64,000 nucleotides of DNA from an uncultured Actinoplanes sp. (GTDB lineage: Bacteria; Actinomycetota; Actinomycetes; Mycobacteriales; Micromonosporaceae), in contig NZ_CAKUCL010000005.1 in assembly GCF_934643405.1 (NCBI RefSeq), positions 6,578 to 70,577 of the forward strand, read 5' to 3'. Both the position numbers and the translations under genes were made by a program. This document shows, one piece after another, positions 43,771-52,305 of this stretch. The notes below the pieces were generated by a model. That model made no database searches. It was not told the DNA's origin and saw nothing but the letters and a program-made list of their open reading frames with translations. Within the stretch, counting starts at the first letter, position 1, and every line of letters starts with the position of its first letter.

Positions 43771-44229
43771 ATGCCCACCATCCGCCTGCATCAGAACACC
43801 ACCGCCACGCCCGAGCAGCTCGTCGCCGGCATCACCGACTTCGGGCCGGGGCGGCAGGAGCTGTTCGGCAACAGCGCCGACGACCGCCTGCGGGTGCACT
43901 CGCGGTCGCCGGGGCACGCCGACGTCACCGAGGGGTCGGGAGGCTTCTGGGAGCGGCTGGAGTACGACTGGACGGACCCGCGCCGGATCACGATGCGGAC
44001 CGTCGACTCGAACATCTGGGGCGGGGCGTCCGGGCACACGTACACGATCACGCCGAAGCCGGACGGGACCACCGACCTCGACGTGGTCGTGGTGCGCGAG
44101 GGCAAGAACCTCAAGGGGAAGCTGATCGGCGCGCTGCTCGCGTCGGTGGGCAAGGGGGTGCTCTCGAAGACCCTGGCCGGGACGGTCAGGGCCATCGAGA
44201 GCCGCGGCGCCGGCGGGCGCCCCGCCTGA
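43771..44229 (+). CDS. SRPBCC/START-like family protein
   Basis: 152 residues; AGGAGCGACG precedes the ATG. The N-terminal strand MPTIRLHQNTTATPEQLVAG and helix, then VTEGSGGFWERLEYDWTDPR, RITMRTVDSNIWGGASGHTY and TDLDVVVVREGKNLKGKLIG, with a long C-terminal helix, fit the helix-grip fold of polyketide-cyclase-like ligand-binding proteins. No active-site residues can be assigned. Monocistronic, 83 bp after marR, and convergent with putA (8 bp between stops). Confidence 0.75.
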   Translation: MPTIRLHQNTTATPEQLVAGITDFGPGRQELFGNSADDRLRVHSRSPGHADVTEGSGGFWERLEYDWTDPRRITMRTVDSNIWGGASGHTYTITPKPDGTTDLDVVVVREGKNLKGKLIGALLASVGKGVLSKTLAGTVRAIESRGAGGRPA

Positions 44230-44237
44230 GCGCGTCG

Positions 44238-47200
44238 TCAGAGGACCGACGCCGCCAGCTCGTCGGGGTTGCCGAAGCGGTGGGCGGTGATGCTGACCGC
44301 CTGCTCGTGCACAAACGGCAGCAGCTCCACCCGCCCGGACTCGGTGACCGGACCGGCCCAGACGGCCAGGTCGGGGCTCGGGCCGGCCGACGCGGCCGGC
44401 GCGCCGATCAAGCGCACCCGGCCGGCGGACAGGCCCGCGGCCCAGGTCGCGTCGTCCTCGACGGCGACCTGGCCGATCGCCGAGGTCAGCCCCAGCGGCA
44501 GCGCGTCGGCCACCGACACGCGCAGCGGGGCGCCGGCCAGCAACCCGGCCGCGACCACGCGCACCAGCTGCGGCACCGAGCCGCCGGCCGCGAGCCGCAC
44601 GGTCACCGGGACCGGCAGGTACCGCAGGACGTTGCGCTCGGCCCACAGGCCGGACACGTCGGACGCCTGGAAGACCGACCGCCACGCCGAAGCGTCGCTC
44701 GCCGCCGCCCGGGCGATGAAGGCCGTTTCGTCGGCCTCGAAAACCTCGCCCGCGGCGGCCAGCAGCCGGCGCACGGCGGGGTGGGTGACCTCGGCGTCCG
44801 ACGTCGCGTGCCCGGGCTCCCAGCCGGTGAGGCCGATCAGGTAGTTCGGGCCGCCCGCCTTCGTGCCGGGGCCGACCGCCGAGCGCTTCCAGCCACCGAA
44901 GGGCTGACGCCGTACGATCGCACCCGTGATCCCCCGGTTGACGTAGAGGTTGCCCGCCTGGATGCGGTCCAGCCAGGTCCCGACCTCCTGCGGGTCCAGC
45001 GAGTGCAGGCCCGAGGTCAGGCCGAAGTCGACCTCGTTGACCAGGTCGATCGCCTCGTCCAGCGTCTCCGCGGTCATCACGCCCAGGATCGGGCCGAAGT
45101 ACTCGACCCGGTGGTACTCCGAGCCGCGGCGCACGCCGTCGCGGATGCCGGGGCTCCACAGGCGGCCGCTGTCGTCCAGCTGCTTCGGCTGCAGCAGCCA
45201 GCTCTCGCCGGGGCCGAGCCTGGTGAGGCCGTCGAGCAGCTTGCCGGTGGCGGGCTCGATGACCGGGCCGACCTGCGTACGGGCGTCGGCCGGATACCCC
45301 ACGGTGAGCGACGACGCCGCGTCCAGCAGCTGGGTGCGGAACCGGCGGGACCGGGCCACCGACCCGACGAGCACGACCAGCGACGCGGCCGAGCACTTCT
45401 GCCCGGCGTGGCCGAACGCGGACGCCACCACGTCCTTCACAGCCAGGTCGAGGTCCGCGCTCGGGGTCACGATGATGGCGTTCTTGCCGCTGGTCTCGGC
45501 GAGCAGCGGCAGATCCTCCCGGAACGAGCGGAACAGCTCGGCGGTCTCGTACGCGCCGGTCAGCACGACCCGGTCGACCAGCGGATGCGCGATCAGCTCG
45601 CGGCCCAGCTGCTTCTCCTCGACCTGCAGCAGGGTGAGCAGCCGCGGGTCCGGCAGCACCGGGCGGATGATCTCGGCAAGGACCGCGCCGCAGCGCTCGG
45701 CGGGCGGGGCCGGCTTGATCACGACGGCGGAACCGGCGGCCAGGGCGGCGAGCATCGACCCGGCCGGGATGGCCACCGGGAAGTTCCACGGCGGCGTGAC
45801 CAGGGTCAGTTTCGCCGGCACCGCGACGGCGCCGTCCACCGTGTCCAGTTCGCGGGCCAGCTCGGCGTAGTAGTGCGCGAAGTCGGCGGCCTCGGACACC
45901 TCCGGGTCGGCCTGGTCGGCGGTCTTGCCGGTCTCGGCGGCCATCACCTCGATCAGGTCGGCGCGCCGGGCCTCGATGGCGTGGCCGACGCGGTGCAGGA
46001 TCCCGGCGCGCTCGGCGCCGCTGAGCCTGCCCCAGCCCTCCGCGGCCGCCGTGGCCCCTTCCAGAGCGGCGGACAGGATCGACTCGTCGGAGATCCGGGC
46101 CTTGGTGATCGTCTCGACGCCCAGCGCCGACGACGGCACCCGGGCCAGGACACCGCGCACCAGGTCGCGGTTGGCCTGCACCGACGGGTCGGTGTCCGGC
46201 GTGTTCTCGAAATGCCCGAAGGACGATTCCGGTACGGCGGTGAACCGGGCCGCCACGCGGTGCGGGGGCGGCACGGCGTCGTCGAGGTCGGCGAGCGACG
46301 CCAGGAACCGGTCCCGCTCGCGCGCGAACAGCTCCGGGTCGGAATCCAGCTCGAACACCGCGGACATGAAGTTCTCGGTGCTCGCGCCCTCCTCGAGACG
46401 CCGGATCAGGTACGCGATCGCGACGTCGAACTGCTCCGGCCGTACGACCGGGGTGTAGAGCAGCAGACCGCCCACCTCGCGCCGGACCACCTCGGCCTGG
46501 CCCTCGGCCATGCCGAGCAGCATCTCGAACTCGATGCCGTCGCGGACCCCGCGGCGGCCGGCGAGCAGCCACGCGTAGGCGATGTCGAAGAGGTTGTGAC
46601 CGGCCACGCCGAGCCGGACGTTGCGGATCCGCTGCGGGTCCAGCGCGTAGTCCAGCACCCGCTTGTAGTTCGTGTCGGTCTCCTGCTTGCTGCCCCAGGT
46701 GGCGACGGGCCAGCCGTGCACGGTCGCCTCGACCCGCTCCATCGGCAGGTTGGCGCCCTTGACCAGGCGGACCTTGATGCCGGCGCCGCCGCGGGCCCGG
46801 CGGGCGGCCGACCACTCCTGCAGCCGCGTCATCGCGGCGAGGGCGTCCGGCAGGTACGCCTGCAGGACGATGCCCGCCTCCAGCTTCTCCAGCTCGGGCT
46901 GGTCGAGGAGCCGGGTGAACACCGCGATGGTGAGGTCGAGGTCCTTGTACTCCTCCATGTCGAGGTTCACGAACTTGCGGGTGCGCGCCGTCGCCGCGAG
47001 GGTGAACAGCGGCGTCAGCTCCTCGACGATGTCGTCGACGGCCTCGTCGAACGCCCACGGGTTGTGCGGCGTGACGGTCGACGACACCTTGATCGACACG
47101 TAGTCGACGTCGGGGCGGGCGAGCAGCCGCTCGGTCTCGCGCAGCCGGCGGGTCGCCTCGCCGCGGCCGAGGACGGCCTCGCCGAGCAGGTTGACGTTGA

Positions 47201-47648
47201 GGCTGACGCCGCGCTTCTTGATCTTCGCGATGGCCGGGCCCAGCTTCGCGTCGGTGGCGTCGACGATGAGGTGGCCGACCATGCGGCGCAGCACGCGCCG
47301 GGCGATCGGCACGACGACGCCGGGCATCACCGGGGCGAGCTTGCCGCCGGCGCGCACCGCGGCCCGCAGCGGCGCGGGCAGGAAACGCGGGACGTCGGGG
47401 GCGAGCGCGGCCAGGGCGCGGGCACTGACCCGGACGTCCTCGGGCCGGACCACGCCGTCGACGAAGCCCACCGTGAACCGCAGCCCGTCGGGGTCGCGCA
47501 GCACGCCCGCAAGCTGGGCGGCCGAGCCGGTGACCGGGATCGACGAGGCCTCGTGCAGCCAGCGGCGGACGAGGGCGACCGCCTCGTGGGCGAGTTCGAT
47601 GTCGGCGGCCGGGGTCACCGGCGCCGGCGGGTGGGCGATGTCAGCCAT
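44238..47648 (-). CDS. putA: Bifunctional proline dehydrogenase / L-glutamate-gamma-semialdehyde dehydrogenase
   Basis: 1136 residues. PRODH barrel at about 100-470: VSLNVNLLGEAVLGRGEATR, DYVSIKVSSTVTPHNPWAFD, FVNLDMEEYKDLDLTIAVFT, GIKVRLVKGANLPMERVEAT and AYLIRRLEEGASTENFMSAV. ALDH domain at about 480-1000: VTPPWNFPVAIPAGSMLAAL, LPLLAETSGKNAIIVTPSAD (catalytic Glu) and FGHAGQKCSAASLVVLVGS with catalytic Cys about 752. The enzyme oxidises proline to glutamate using FAD then NAD. Unlike enteric PutA it lacks an N-terminal ribbon-helix-helix repressor. Residues beyond about 1000 form a C-terminal domain of the kind seen in long PutA proteins. Divergent from a LysR regulator. Confidence 0.95.
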   Translation of the reverse strand: MADIAHPPAPVTPAADIELAHEAVALVRRWLHEASSIPVTGSAAQLAGVLRDPDGLRFTVGFVDGVVRPEDVRVSARALAALAPDVPRFLPAPLRAAVRAGGKLAPVMPGVVVPIARRVLRRMVGHLIVDATDAKLGPAIAKIKKRGVSLNVNLLGEAVLGRGEATRRLRETERLLARPDVDYVSIKVSSTVTPHNPWAFDEAVDDIVEELTPLFTLAATARTRKFVNLDMEEYKDLDLTIAVFTRLLDQPELEKLEAGIVLQAYLPDALAAMTRLQEWSAARRARGGAGIKVRLVKGANLPMERVEATVHGWPVATWGSKQETDTNYKRVLDYALDPQRIRNVRLGVAGHNLFDIAYAWLLAGRRGVRDGIEFEMLLGMAEGQAEVVRREVGGLLLYTPVVRPEQFDVAIAYLIRRLEEGASTENFMSAVFELDSDPELFARERDRFLASLADLDDAVPPPHRVAARFTAVPESSFGHFENTPDTDPSVQANRDLVRGVLARVPSSALGVETITKARISDESILSAALEGATAAAEGWGRLSGAERAGILHRVGHAIEARRADLIEVMAAETGKTADQADPEVSEAADFAHYYAELARELDTVDGAVAVPAKLTLVTPPWNFPVAIPAGSMLAALAAGSAVVIKPAPPAERCGAVLAEIIRPVLPDPRLLTLLQVEEKQLGRELIAHPLVDRVVLTGAYETAELFRSFREDLPLLAETSGKNAIIVTPSADLDLAVKDVVASAFGHAGQKCSAASLVVLVGSVARSRRFRTQLLDAASSLTVGYPADARTQVGPVIEPATGKLLDGLTRLGPGESWLLQPKQLDDSGRLWSPGIRDGVRRGSEYHRVEYFGPILGVMTAETLDEAIDLVNEVDFGLTSGLHSLDPQEVGTWLDRIQAGNLYVNRGITGAIVRRQPFGGWKRSAVGPGTKAGGPNYLIGLTGWEPGHATSDAEVTHPAVRRLLAAAGEVFEADETAFIARAAASDASAWRSVFQASDVSGLWAERNVLRYLPVPVTVRLAAGGSVPQLVRVVAAGLLAGAPLRVSVADALPLGLTSAIGQVAVEDDATWAAGLSAGRVRLIGAPAASAGPSPDLAVWAGPVTESGRVELLPFVHEQAVSITAHRFGNPDELAASVL

Positions 47649-47746
47649 GCGGTCAGTGTCCTTCCGACGTCCCTTCAGGAAAAGCGACGGTTGTTGACGG
47701 ATACTCTTCAGTTCTGCTTACCCGTTCCCGAGGAGTGGAACCACCG

Positions 47747-48652
47747 ATGCTGGAGATCCGCCGCCTCGTGCTGCTGCGCGAGCTCGCCGTCCGCGGCACC
47801 CTCGCGGCCGTGGCCGAGGCGCTCAACTTCTCGCCGTCCGCCGTCTCCCAGCAACTAAGCCTGCTGGAGAAGGAGACCGGCATGACCCTGCTGCGCAAGG
47901 CCGGCCGCCGGGTACAGCTCACCCCGCAGGCCGAGGCGCTGGTCGAGTCGGTCGGCGAGGTGCTCGACACCCTCGAACGGGCCGAGGCACGGCTGCAGGC
48001 CTCGGCCGACGGCGTCAGCGGCCGGGTCCGGGTCGCGGTGTTCCAGTCGGCCGCGCTGGCGCTCATGCCGGACACGCTGCGCGAGATGGCGAACGCGTTC
48101 CCCGGCGTCCGGGTCGAGATGGTGCAGCGGGAACCCGAGGAAGCGCTGCGCGAGACCTGGGCGCGCGACTTCGACATGGTCATCGCTGAGCAGTACCCGG
48201 CGCACGCCGCGCCACACCATCCCGGCCTGGACCGGCGGCCGCTGATCACCGACGCCATCCGGCTCGCGCTGCCGTTCGAGGACCGGGCGCTGCATCCGGT
48301 GACGTCGCTGGACGACGCGTGGCGGATGCCGTGGGTGATGGAGCCGCGCGGCGCGGCGTCGCGGCACTTCGCGGAGCAGCTGTGCCGCAGCACCGGCTTC
48401 GAGCCCGACGTGCGCTACGAGACCGCGGACCTGCAGGCGCACATCCGGCTGGTCGAGTCGGGCAACGCGGTGGCGCTCATCCCGGACCTGGTGTGGGCCG
48501 GGCGGGAGGCGGGCTGCCGGCTGATCGGGTTGCCCGCCTCCCCGCGCCGCACGGTCTTCACCGCGCAGCGGCTGGCGGGCGCGGCGTCACCGGCGGCCCG
48601 GGCGCTGCGCGAGACGCTGGAGCGGATCGCGGCCGGCCTGGAGAAGGCCTAG
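47747..48652 (+). CDS. LysR family transcriptional regulator, probably of putA
   Basis: 301 residues from ATG 47747; the GTG at 47735 is less likely because GAGGAG would be adjacent. The N-terminal HTH reads MLEIRRLVLLRELAVRGTLA, VAEALNFSPSAVSQQLSLLE (about 23-42) and LLRKAGRRVQLTPQAEALV. The effector domain has VRVAVFQSAALALMPDTLRE, FDMVIAEQYPAHA and VESGNAVALIPDLVWAGREA. It is divergent from putA with 98 bp between, the standard arrangement for a LysR regulator and its target; proline may be the effector (inference). Confidence 0.9.
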   Translation: MLEIRRLVLLRELAVRGTLAAVAEALNFSPSAVSQQLSLLEKETGMTLLRKAGRRVQLTPQAEALVESVGEVLDTLERAEARLQASADGVSGRVRVAVFQSAALALMPDTLREMANAFPGVRVEMVQREPEEALRETWARDFDMVIAEQYPAHAAPHHPGLDRRPLITDAIRLALPFEDRALHPVTSLDDAWRMPWVMEPRGAASRHFAEQLCRSTGFEPDVRYETADLQAHIRLVESGNAVALIPDLVWAGREAGCRLIGLPASPRRTVFTAQRLAGAASPAARALRETLERIAAGLEKA

Positions 48653-49033
48653 ATATTCGCGGGCGAATTGTTCTCCGGGCGCCATTCGTTCGCCCGGGCC
48701 CTCGCTCGGTGGCCGACCCGGCGGATCTCCGCTTCCCTGGCCGACGCCACGCGAGGGACCGCGCGACGGCCACCGTGAGGAGGTGGCCATCGATGCCGGC
48801 GGCTTCTCCCGCGCGGAACACCCCGGCGAGAACCCGCCGGTCCGGCAGCCGGCGGATGATCCGGCAGTCCCGCCGCAGCGCCGCCGCGAGGACTTCCTGG
48901 ACGGGCTGGCCGCCTGCTTGTCCTCCGGCGTCCCGATGCGCCCCGGAGTGCCTGCTGCGCCGGGCCGTCCGGAGCGTCGCATCGGTCAGCAGGACCGTCG
49001 GGGGCGACGGGTGAGCGAGCACCGGACGGGCGG
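48653..49033 (+). other. 381-bp stretch; possible small-gene remnant at 48784-48960
   Basis: Frame from GTG 48784 (VAIDAGGFSRAEHPGENPP, then REDFLDGLAACLSSGVPMRP) has strong third-position G/C for about 55 codons, as in real genes here, but loses this character and runs without stop into the antisense of the next gene. AGGAGG at 48778-48783 is too close to that GTG and better spaced for an ATG at 48793 in another frame (MPAASPARNTPARTRRSGSR), whose product is Arg-rich and not protein-like. I regard it as a decayed or frameshifted small gene. Confidence 0.3.
48660..48696 (+). terminator. Possible hairpin after the LysR gene
   Basis: CGGGCGAA (48660-48667) pairs with TTCGCCCG (48689-48696) across a 21-nt loop, beginning 8 bp past the LysR stop. 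Moderate strength and no U tract. Confidence 0.35.
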
Positions 49034-49534
49034 TCAGCCGGCCAGGAAGGGCTGGACGTGGGCGGACGGGGTGAGCAGGGTGACGGCGGAACCGTCGGTG
49101 AAGGTGAGGCGCATGCGGCCGTCCTGCTCGGTCGCCGACACGAGGTCCGCGCGCGGGCACTCCCAGCGCAGGCGCAGCGGCGGCACGCCGCCGGAGGCCG
49201 GGCGGAGCAGGTCGCGCCAGGAGCCCCGTTTCGACAGGACCATGAGGCGGCGGTCGGTGAGGGCGAGAACCCGGGGGTCGGTGACGATGCGGATGTGCTC
49301 GTCCAGCCCGACGGCGAGGCTGCGCGGCGCCCCGTTGACGCCGCGGCGGGCGCCGGGACCCTCGGGCACGCGCCGACGGAACCGGAACGGTGACATCTCG
49401 GCGCGCGTCATCCCGACCACCGCGCGCCCGTCGGCCCGGCTCACCCAGACCGCCGCCCGGAACGTCTCGCCCGGCTGAAGGTGCTCCCTCACCCGGGCCT
49501 CCACCAGGGCGTCGCGCCCGGCACCGGAGTCCAC
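49034..49534 (-). CDS. Conserved hypothetical protein with PH-like domain (166 aa)
   Basis: Start GTG 49534 was chosen because GGAGGGGAG lies 6-8 nt upstream; GTG 49576 would add 14 residues. The N-terminal part (LVEARVREHLQPGETFRAAV) and the C-terminal half (VLALTDRRLMVLSKRGSWRD, RLRWECPRADLVSATEQDGR, RLTFTDGSAVTLLTP) form the strand-rich pattern of bacterial PH-like (bPH/GRAM-like) domains, where TDRRL is typical. Related single-domain proteins are common in actinomycetes; function unknown. Confidence 0.65.
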   Translation of the reverse strand: MDSGAGRDALVEARVREHLQPGETFRAAVWVSRADGRAVVGMTRAEMSPFRFRRRVPEGPGARRGVNGAPRSLAVGLDEHIRIVTDPRVLALTDRRLMVLSKRGSWRDLLRPASGGVPPLRLRWECPRADLVSATEQDGRMRLTFTDGSAVTLLTPSAHVQPFLAG

Positions 49535-49619
49535 GGCCCCGCTCCCCTCCCCGTACCGACCCACGCCGGGGCTCACCGCCCCGGCACCATCAGTCGACCA
49601 CGGACCTCCTCGGGTCCGG

Positions 49620-50570
49620 TCACCGGGTCCGCTCCACGACGTTGCGCAGCGGGCGCCCGTCCAGCAACGCCTCCAGGTTCGACCGGATCAGCTCGGCCGC
49701 ACCCAACGGCCTGCCGCCGGCCGCATGCGGCGTGATGATGACGTTCGGCTCGTCCCACAATCCCGACGACACGGGCAGCGGCTCGACCGAGAAGACGTCC
49801 AGGGCCGCCCCGGCCAGCCGCCCCGACCGCAGCGCCGCGAGCAACGCCTCCTCGTCGACGGTCGCGCCCCGCCCCACGTTCACGAACCACGCCTTCGGCG
49901 GCAGCAACCCGAGCACCGCGGCATCGACGATCTTCTCGGTGGCCGCGGTGGCCGGCAGGATGTTGATCAGAACGTCGGTGGTGGGCAGCAACGACGGCAG
50001 GGCCGCCTCGGTCTCGACCGGGAACCCGTGCCGCTCACCGGCACTGCGGGCCACGCCGGTCACCCGGGCGCCCAGCATCGACAGGTACGGCGCCAGGGTC
50101 GCGGCGATGCCGCCGAAACCCCAGATCACCACGTGCGCGTCCCGCAGCGTACGGAAATGGTCCGGGTCCCTGACCGGCCGCAGGCCGCCCGACTCGGCGG
50201 CCCACCGGTGGCCGATCTGCGCCCGGGTGAGCTTGGGCAGCTCGCGCGCCGCGGCCAGGATCAGGGCCAGCGCGTGCTCGGCGACGGTCAGGTCGTGCAG
50301 CCCGCCGCCCGAGGTGATCACGACGGAGGGCGGGAAGCCGGCGGCGATCACCATGTCGGGCCCGGCGGCGAGGGTCTGCACCCAGCGCAGCCGGGACAGC
50401 CGGGACGCGGCATCCCGCAGCTGATCGCCCGGATTGCCCCACACGACCAGGAAGTCCGCGTCGGCGTGGTCGTCGGGGATCGGCTCGGAGACCGCGTACG
50501 GCAGGCCGGTCACCCCGGCGGGAAGCGTCAACGCGCTGAGGTCCACGCTGTCCGGCAGCAGAAGCTTCAT
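49620..50570 (-). CDS. D-isomer specific 2-hydroxyacid dehydrogenase
   Basis: 316 residues; ATG 50570 overlaps the upstream RraA-like gene stop (ATGA). The NAD-binding domain shows VVIWGFGGIAATLAPYLSML (GxGGIA, about 148-167). Catalytic residues are in WFVNVGRGATVDEEALLAAL (Arg about 232), LDVFSVEPLP (Glu) and NVIITPHAAGG (His about 283), all intact. It reduces 2-keto acids or oxidises D-2-hydroxy acids. It is coupled to an RraA-like aldolase whose product, pyruvate or another 2-keto acid, could be its substrate (inference). Confidence 0.9.
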   Translation of the reverse strand: MKLLLPDSVDLSALTLPAGVTGLPYAVSEPIPDDHADADFLVVWGNPGDQLRDAASRLSRLRWVQTLAAGPDMVIAAGFPPSVVITSGGGLHDLTVAEHALALILAAARELPKLTRAQIGHRWAAESGGLRPVRDPDHFRTLRDAHVVIWGFGGIAATLAPYLSMLGARVTGVARSAGERHGFPVETEAALPSLLPTTDVLINILPATAATEKIVDAAVLGLLPPKAWFVNVGRGATVDEEALLAALRSGRLAGAALDVFSVEPLPVSSGLWDEPNVIITPHAAGGRPLGAAELIRSNLEALLDGRPLRNVVERTR

Positions 50571-51166
50571 GGGTGGTCACTCTGCCACCCGGCCTCCGAC
50601 AGGAGGTGATCGATGCGGGCGCGATGGTCGCGTTCCCACTCGTCCAGCGTCGGCTCCTGCTTGGCGCGCACCTCGGCGAGGACCTCGCCGGCGCGCGCCG
50701 CCGGCACCACGGCCACGCCCTCCTCGTCGGCCACCACGAGATCGCCCGCGGTCACCGCCACACCGCCGCACCGGACCGGGACGTTGAGCGGGAGGACCGC
50801 GGCCTTGAGCGCCGGCGCCGGGATGACGCCCCGCGCGAGGACCGGGAAACGCATGGCCCGCACCTCCACCAGATCGCGGATCAGCCCGTCCACCACGAAC
50901 CCGGCGATGCCGCGACGCTGCGCGACCGCGCACACATTGCCGCCGGCGAGGGCGTGGTCGACGTCGCCGGACTCGACCACGATGATCGTGCCCGGCTCCG
51001 CCCGGTGGATCGCGGCGTGCAACATGAGATGGTCGCCGGGCGGGCAGCGCACGGTGAACGCCGGACCGCTGATCCGCGGGACCGGTGACCACAGAGGACG
51101 GATCCCGCTGTCCATCACCTGGCCGCGACCGAGCACGTCGGCGAGGGCGGTCGGGGAGATCTCCAT
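50567..51166 (-). CDS. RraA / 4-hydroxy-4-methyl-2-oxoglutarate aldolase family protein
   Basis: 199 residues from ATG 51166. Family landmarks: GPAFTVRCPPGDHLMLHAAI (about 34-53), ESGDVDHALAGGNVCAVAQR, RGIAGFVVDGLIRDLVEVRA and VLPLNVPVRCGGVAVTAGDL, VVADEEGVAVVPA. The G-x-x-D and R of GLIRD form the metal/pyruvate-binding site of HMG/CHA aldolases. True RraA (RNase E inhibitor) is improbable in an actinomycete without this context; an aldolase or decarboxylase role beside a hydroxyacid dehydrogenase fits. Only 26 bp separate it from the divergent aminotransferase. Confidence 0.88.
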   Translation of the reverse strand: MEISPTALADVLGRGQVMDSGIRPLWSPVPRISGPAFTVRCPPGDHLMLHAAIHRAEPGTIIVVESGDVDHALAGGNVCAVAQRRGIAGFVVDGLIRDLVEVRAMRFPVLARGVIPAPALKAAVLPLNVPVRCGGVAVTAGDLVVADEEGVAVVPAARAGEVLAEVRAKQEPTLDEWERDHRARIDHLLSEAGWQSDHP

Positions 51167-51192
51167 CGAACCAACCTACGGAAGGGGCCCGC

Positions 51193-52305
51193 GTGTCGCA
51201 CCCGGTCATCCAGTTCGAGCACCGGCCGGGCATCCTCGACCTGGGCTGGGGGCATCCACACCCGTCGCTGCTGCCGGTGCAGGCGTGGGCGCGCGCATCG
51301 GCCGGGTCGCTGCGCCGGTTCGGCTGGCAAAGCCTGACTTATGGGTACGCGACGGGGCCCGCGCCCCTGCTCGACTGGCTGACCGATCACCTGAACCGTC
51401 TGGAGGACGGCGGGACGACCGTGGAGCAGCTCTTCGTGACCGGGGGCGCGTCGCACGGCCTGGCCCTGGTCACCGCGTTGCTGACCCATCCCGGCGACGT
51501 GGTGCTGGTCGACTCGCCGACCTATCACCTGGCCTTGGAGATCCTGCGGGACTGCGGGGTGTCGCTCAGCCCGGCTCCCCGCGAGCCGTCCGAGCTGACA
51601 ACCCTGATCCGCATGTTGCGGGCCGGTGGCCGCACCGTGCCGATGCTGTATCTGGTGCCGACCTTCGGCAATCCGACCGGCACCAGCCTGAGCGACGACC
51701 GCCGGCGGGCGCTGATCGAGCTGGCCCGGGCGGAGAACCTCACGATCGTCGAGGACGACACCTACCGTGAGCTGGTCTACGACCCGCCGGCGCCGGTCTC
51801 GCTCTGGCGGCTCGCCGGCGGCTCCCCGGTGGTACGGCTGGGATCGTTCGCCAAGACGGTGGCGCCGGGCCTGCGCCTGGGCTGGATCAACGCGGCCCCT
51901 CCCCTGATCGGCCGGCTGGCACGCCTGGGCTACGTGGACAGCGGCGGCGGCGTGAACCACTCGGTGGCCATGGCGATGGCGGCCTTCGGCTCGAGCGGCG
52001 ACTACGAGCAGCACGTCGCGGCGGTGCGCGACCATTACCGTACGCAACGGGATGCCCTCGCCGGCGCACTCGGGGTGACCGCACCGGCGGGTGGCTGGTT
52101 CCTGTGGCTGCCCCTGCCGGACGGGGTCACGGCCGGCGACCTGCTGCCGGTCGCCGAGGCGAAGGGCGTCTCCTTCGTGCCCGGCCCGCGGTTCTTCGTC
52201 GACGGCGGCGGAGCCGACCGGGTCCGGCTGAGCTTCTCGCACCTCGCCCCCGGCGACCTGCGACGGGCCGCCGGGATCCTCCGCGACGCCATCACAGCTT
52301 GCTGA
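51193..52305 (+). CDS. PLP-dependent class I aminotransferase (2-aminoadipate/MocR-tail type)
   Basis: 370 residues from GTG 51193 with GGAAGGGG 5 nt before it. Fold type I: FVTGGASHGLALVTALLTHP (cofactor ring region), VLVDSPTYHLALEIL (Tyr contact), PMLYLVPTFGNPTGTSLSDD (NPTG), LTIVEDDTYRELVYDP (Asp to pyridine N) and VVRLGSFAKTVAPGLRLGWI with the Schiff-base Lys (SFAKT, about 222). Similar to LysN/aminoadipate transaminases and to MocR C-terminal domains, but it lacks an HTH. It transfers amino groups to or from 2-keto acids. Divergent from the RraA-hydroxyacid dehydrogenase pair. Confidence 0.9.
   Translation: MSHPVIQFEHRPGILDLGWGHPHPSLLPVQAWARASAGSLRRFGWQSLTYGYATGPAPLLDWLTDHLNRLEDGGTTVEQLFVTGGASHGLALVTALLTHPGDVVLVDSPTYHLALEILRDCGVSLSPAPREPSELTTLIRMLRAGGRTVPMLYLVPTFGNPTGTSLSDDRRRALIELARAENLTIVEDDTYRELVYDPPAPVSLWRLAGGSPVVRLGSFAKTVAPGLRLGWINAAPPLIGRLARLGYVDSGGGVNHSVAMAMAAFGSSGDYEQHVAAVRDHYRTQRDALAGALGVTAPAGGWFLWLPLPDGVTAGDLLPVAEAKGVSFVPGPRFFVDGGGADRVRLSFSHLAPGDLRRAAGILRDAITAC

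Noticed and set aside
44280..47858. 1190-codon open frame antisense to putA
   Set aside because: Consists of Asp/Gly/Arg/Val shadow sequence opposite a fully recognisable PutA; no start signal or family match.
50567..51166. RNase E inhibitor RraA proper
   Set aside because: Family name only; the metal/pyruvate-site residues and the neighbouring hydroxyacid dehydrogenase fit an aldolase better.
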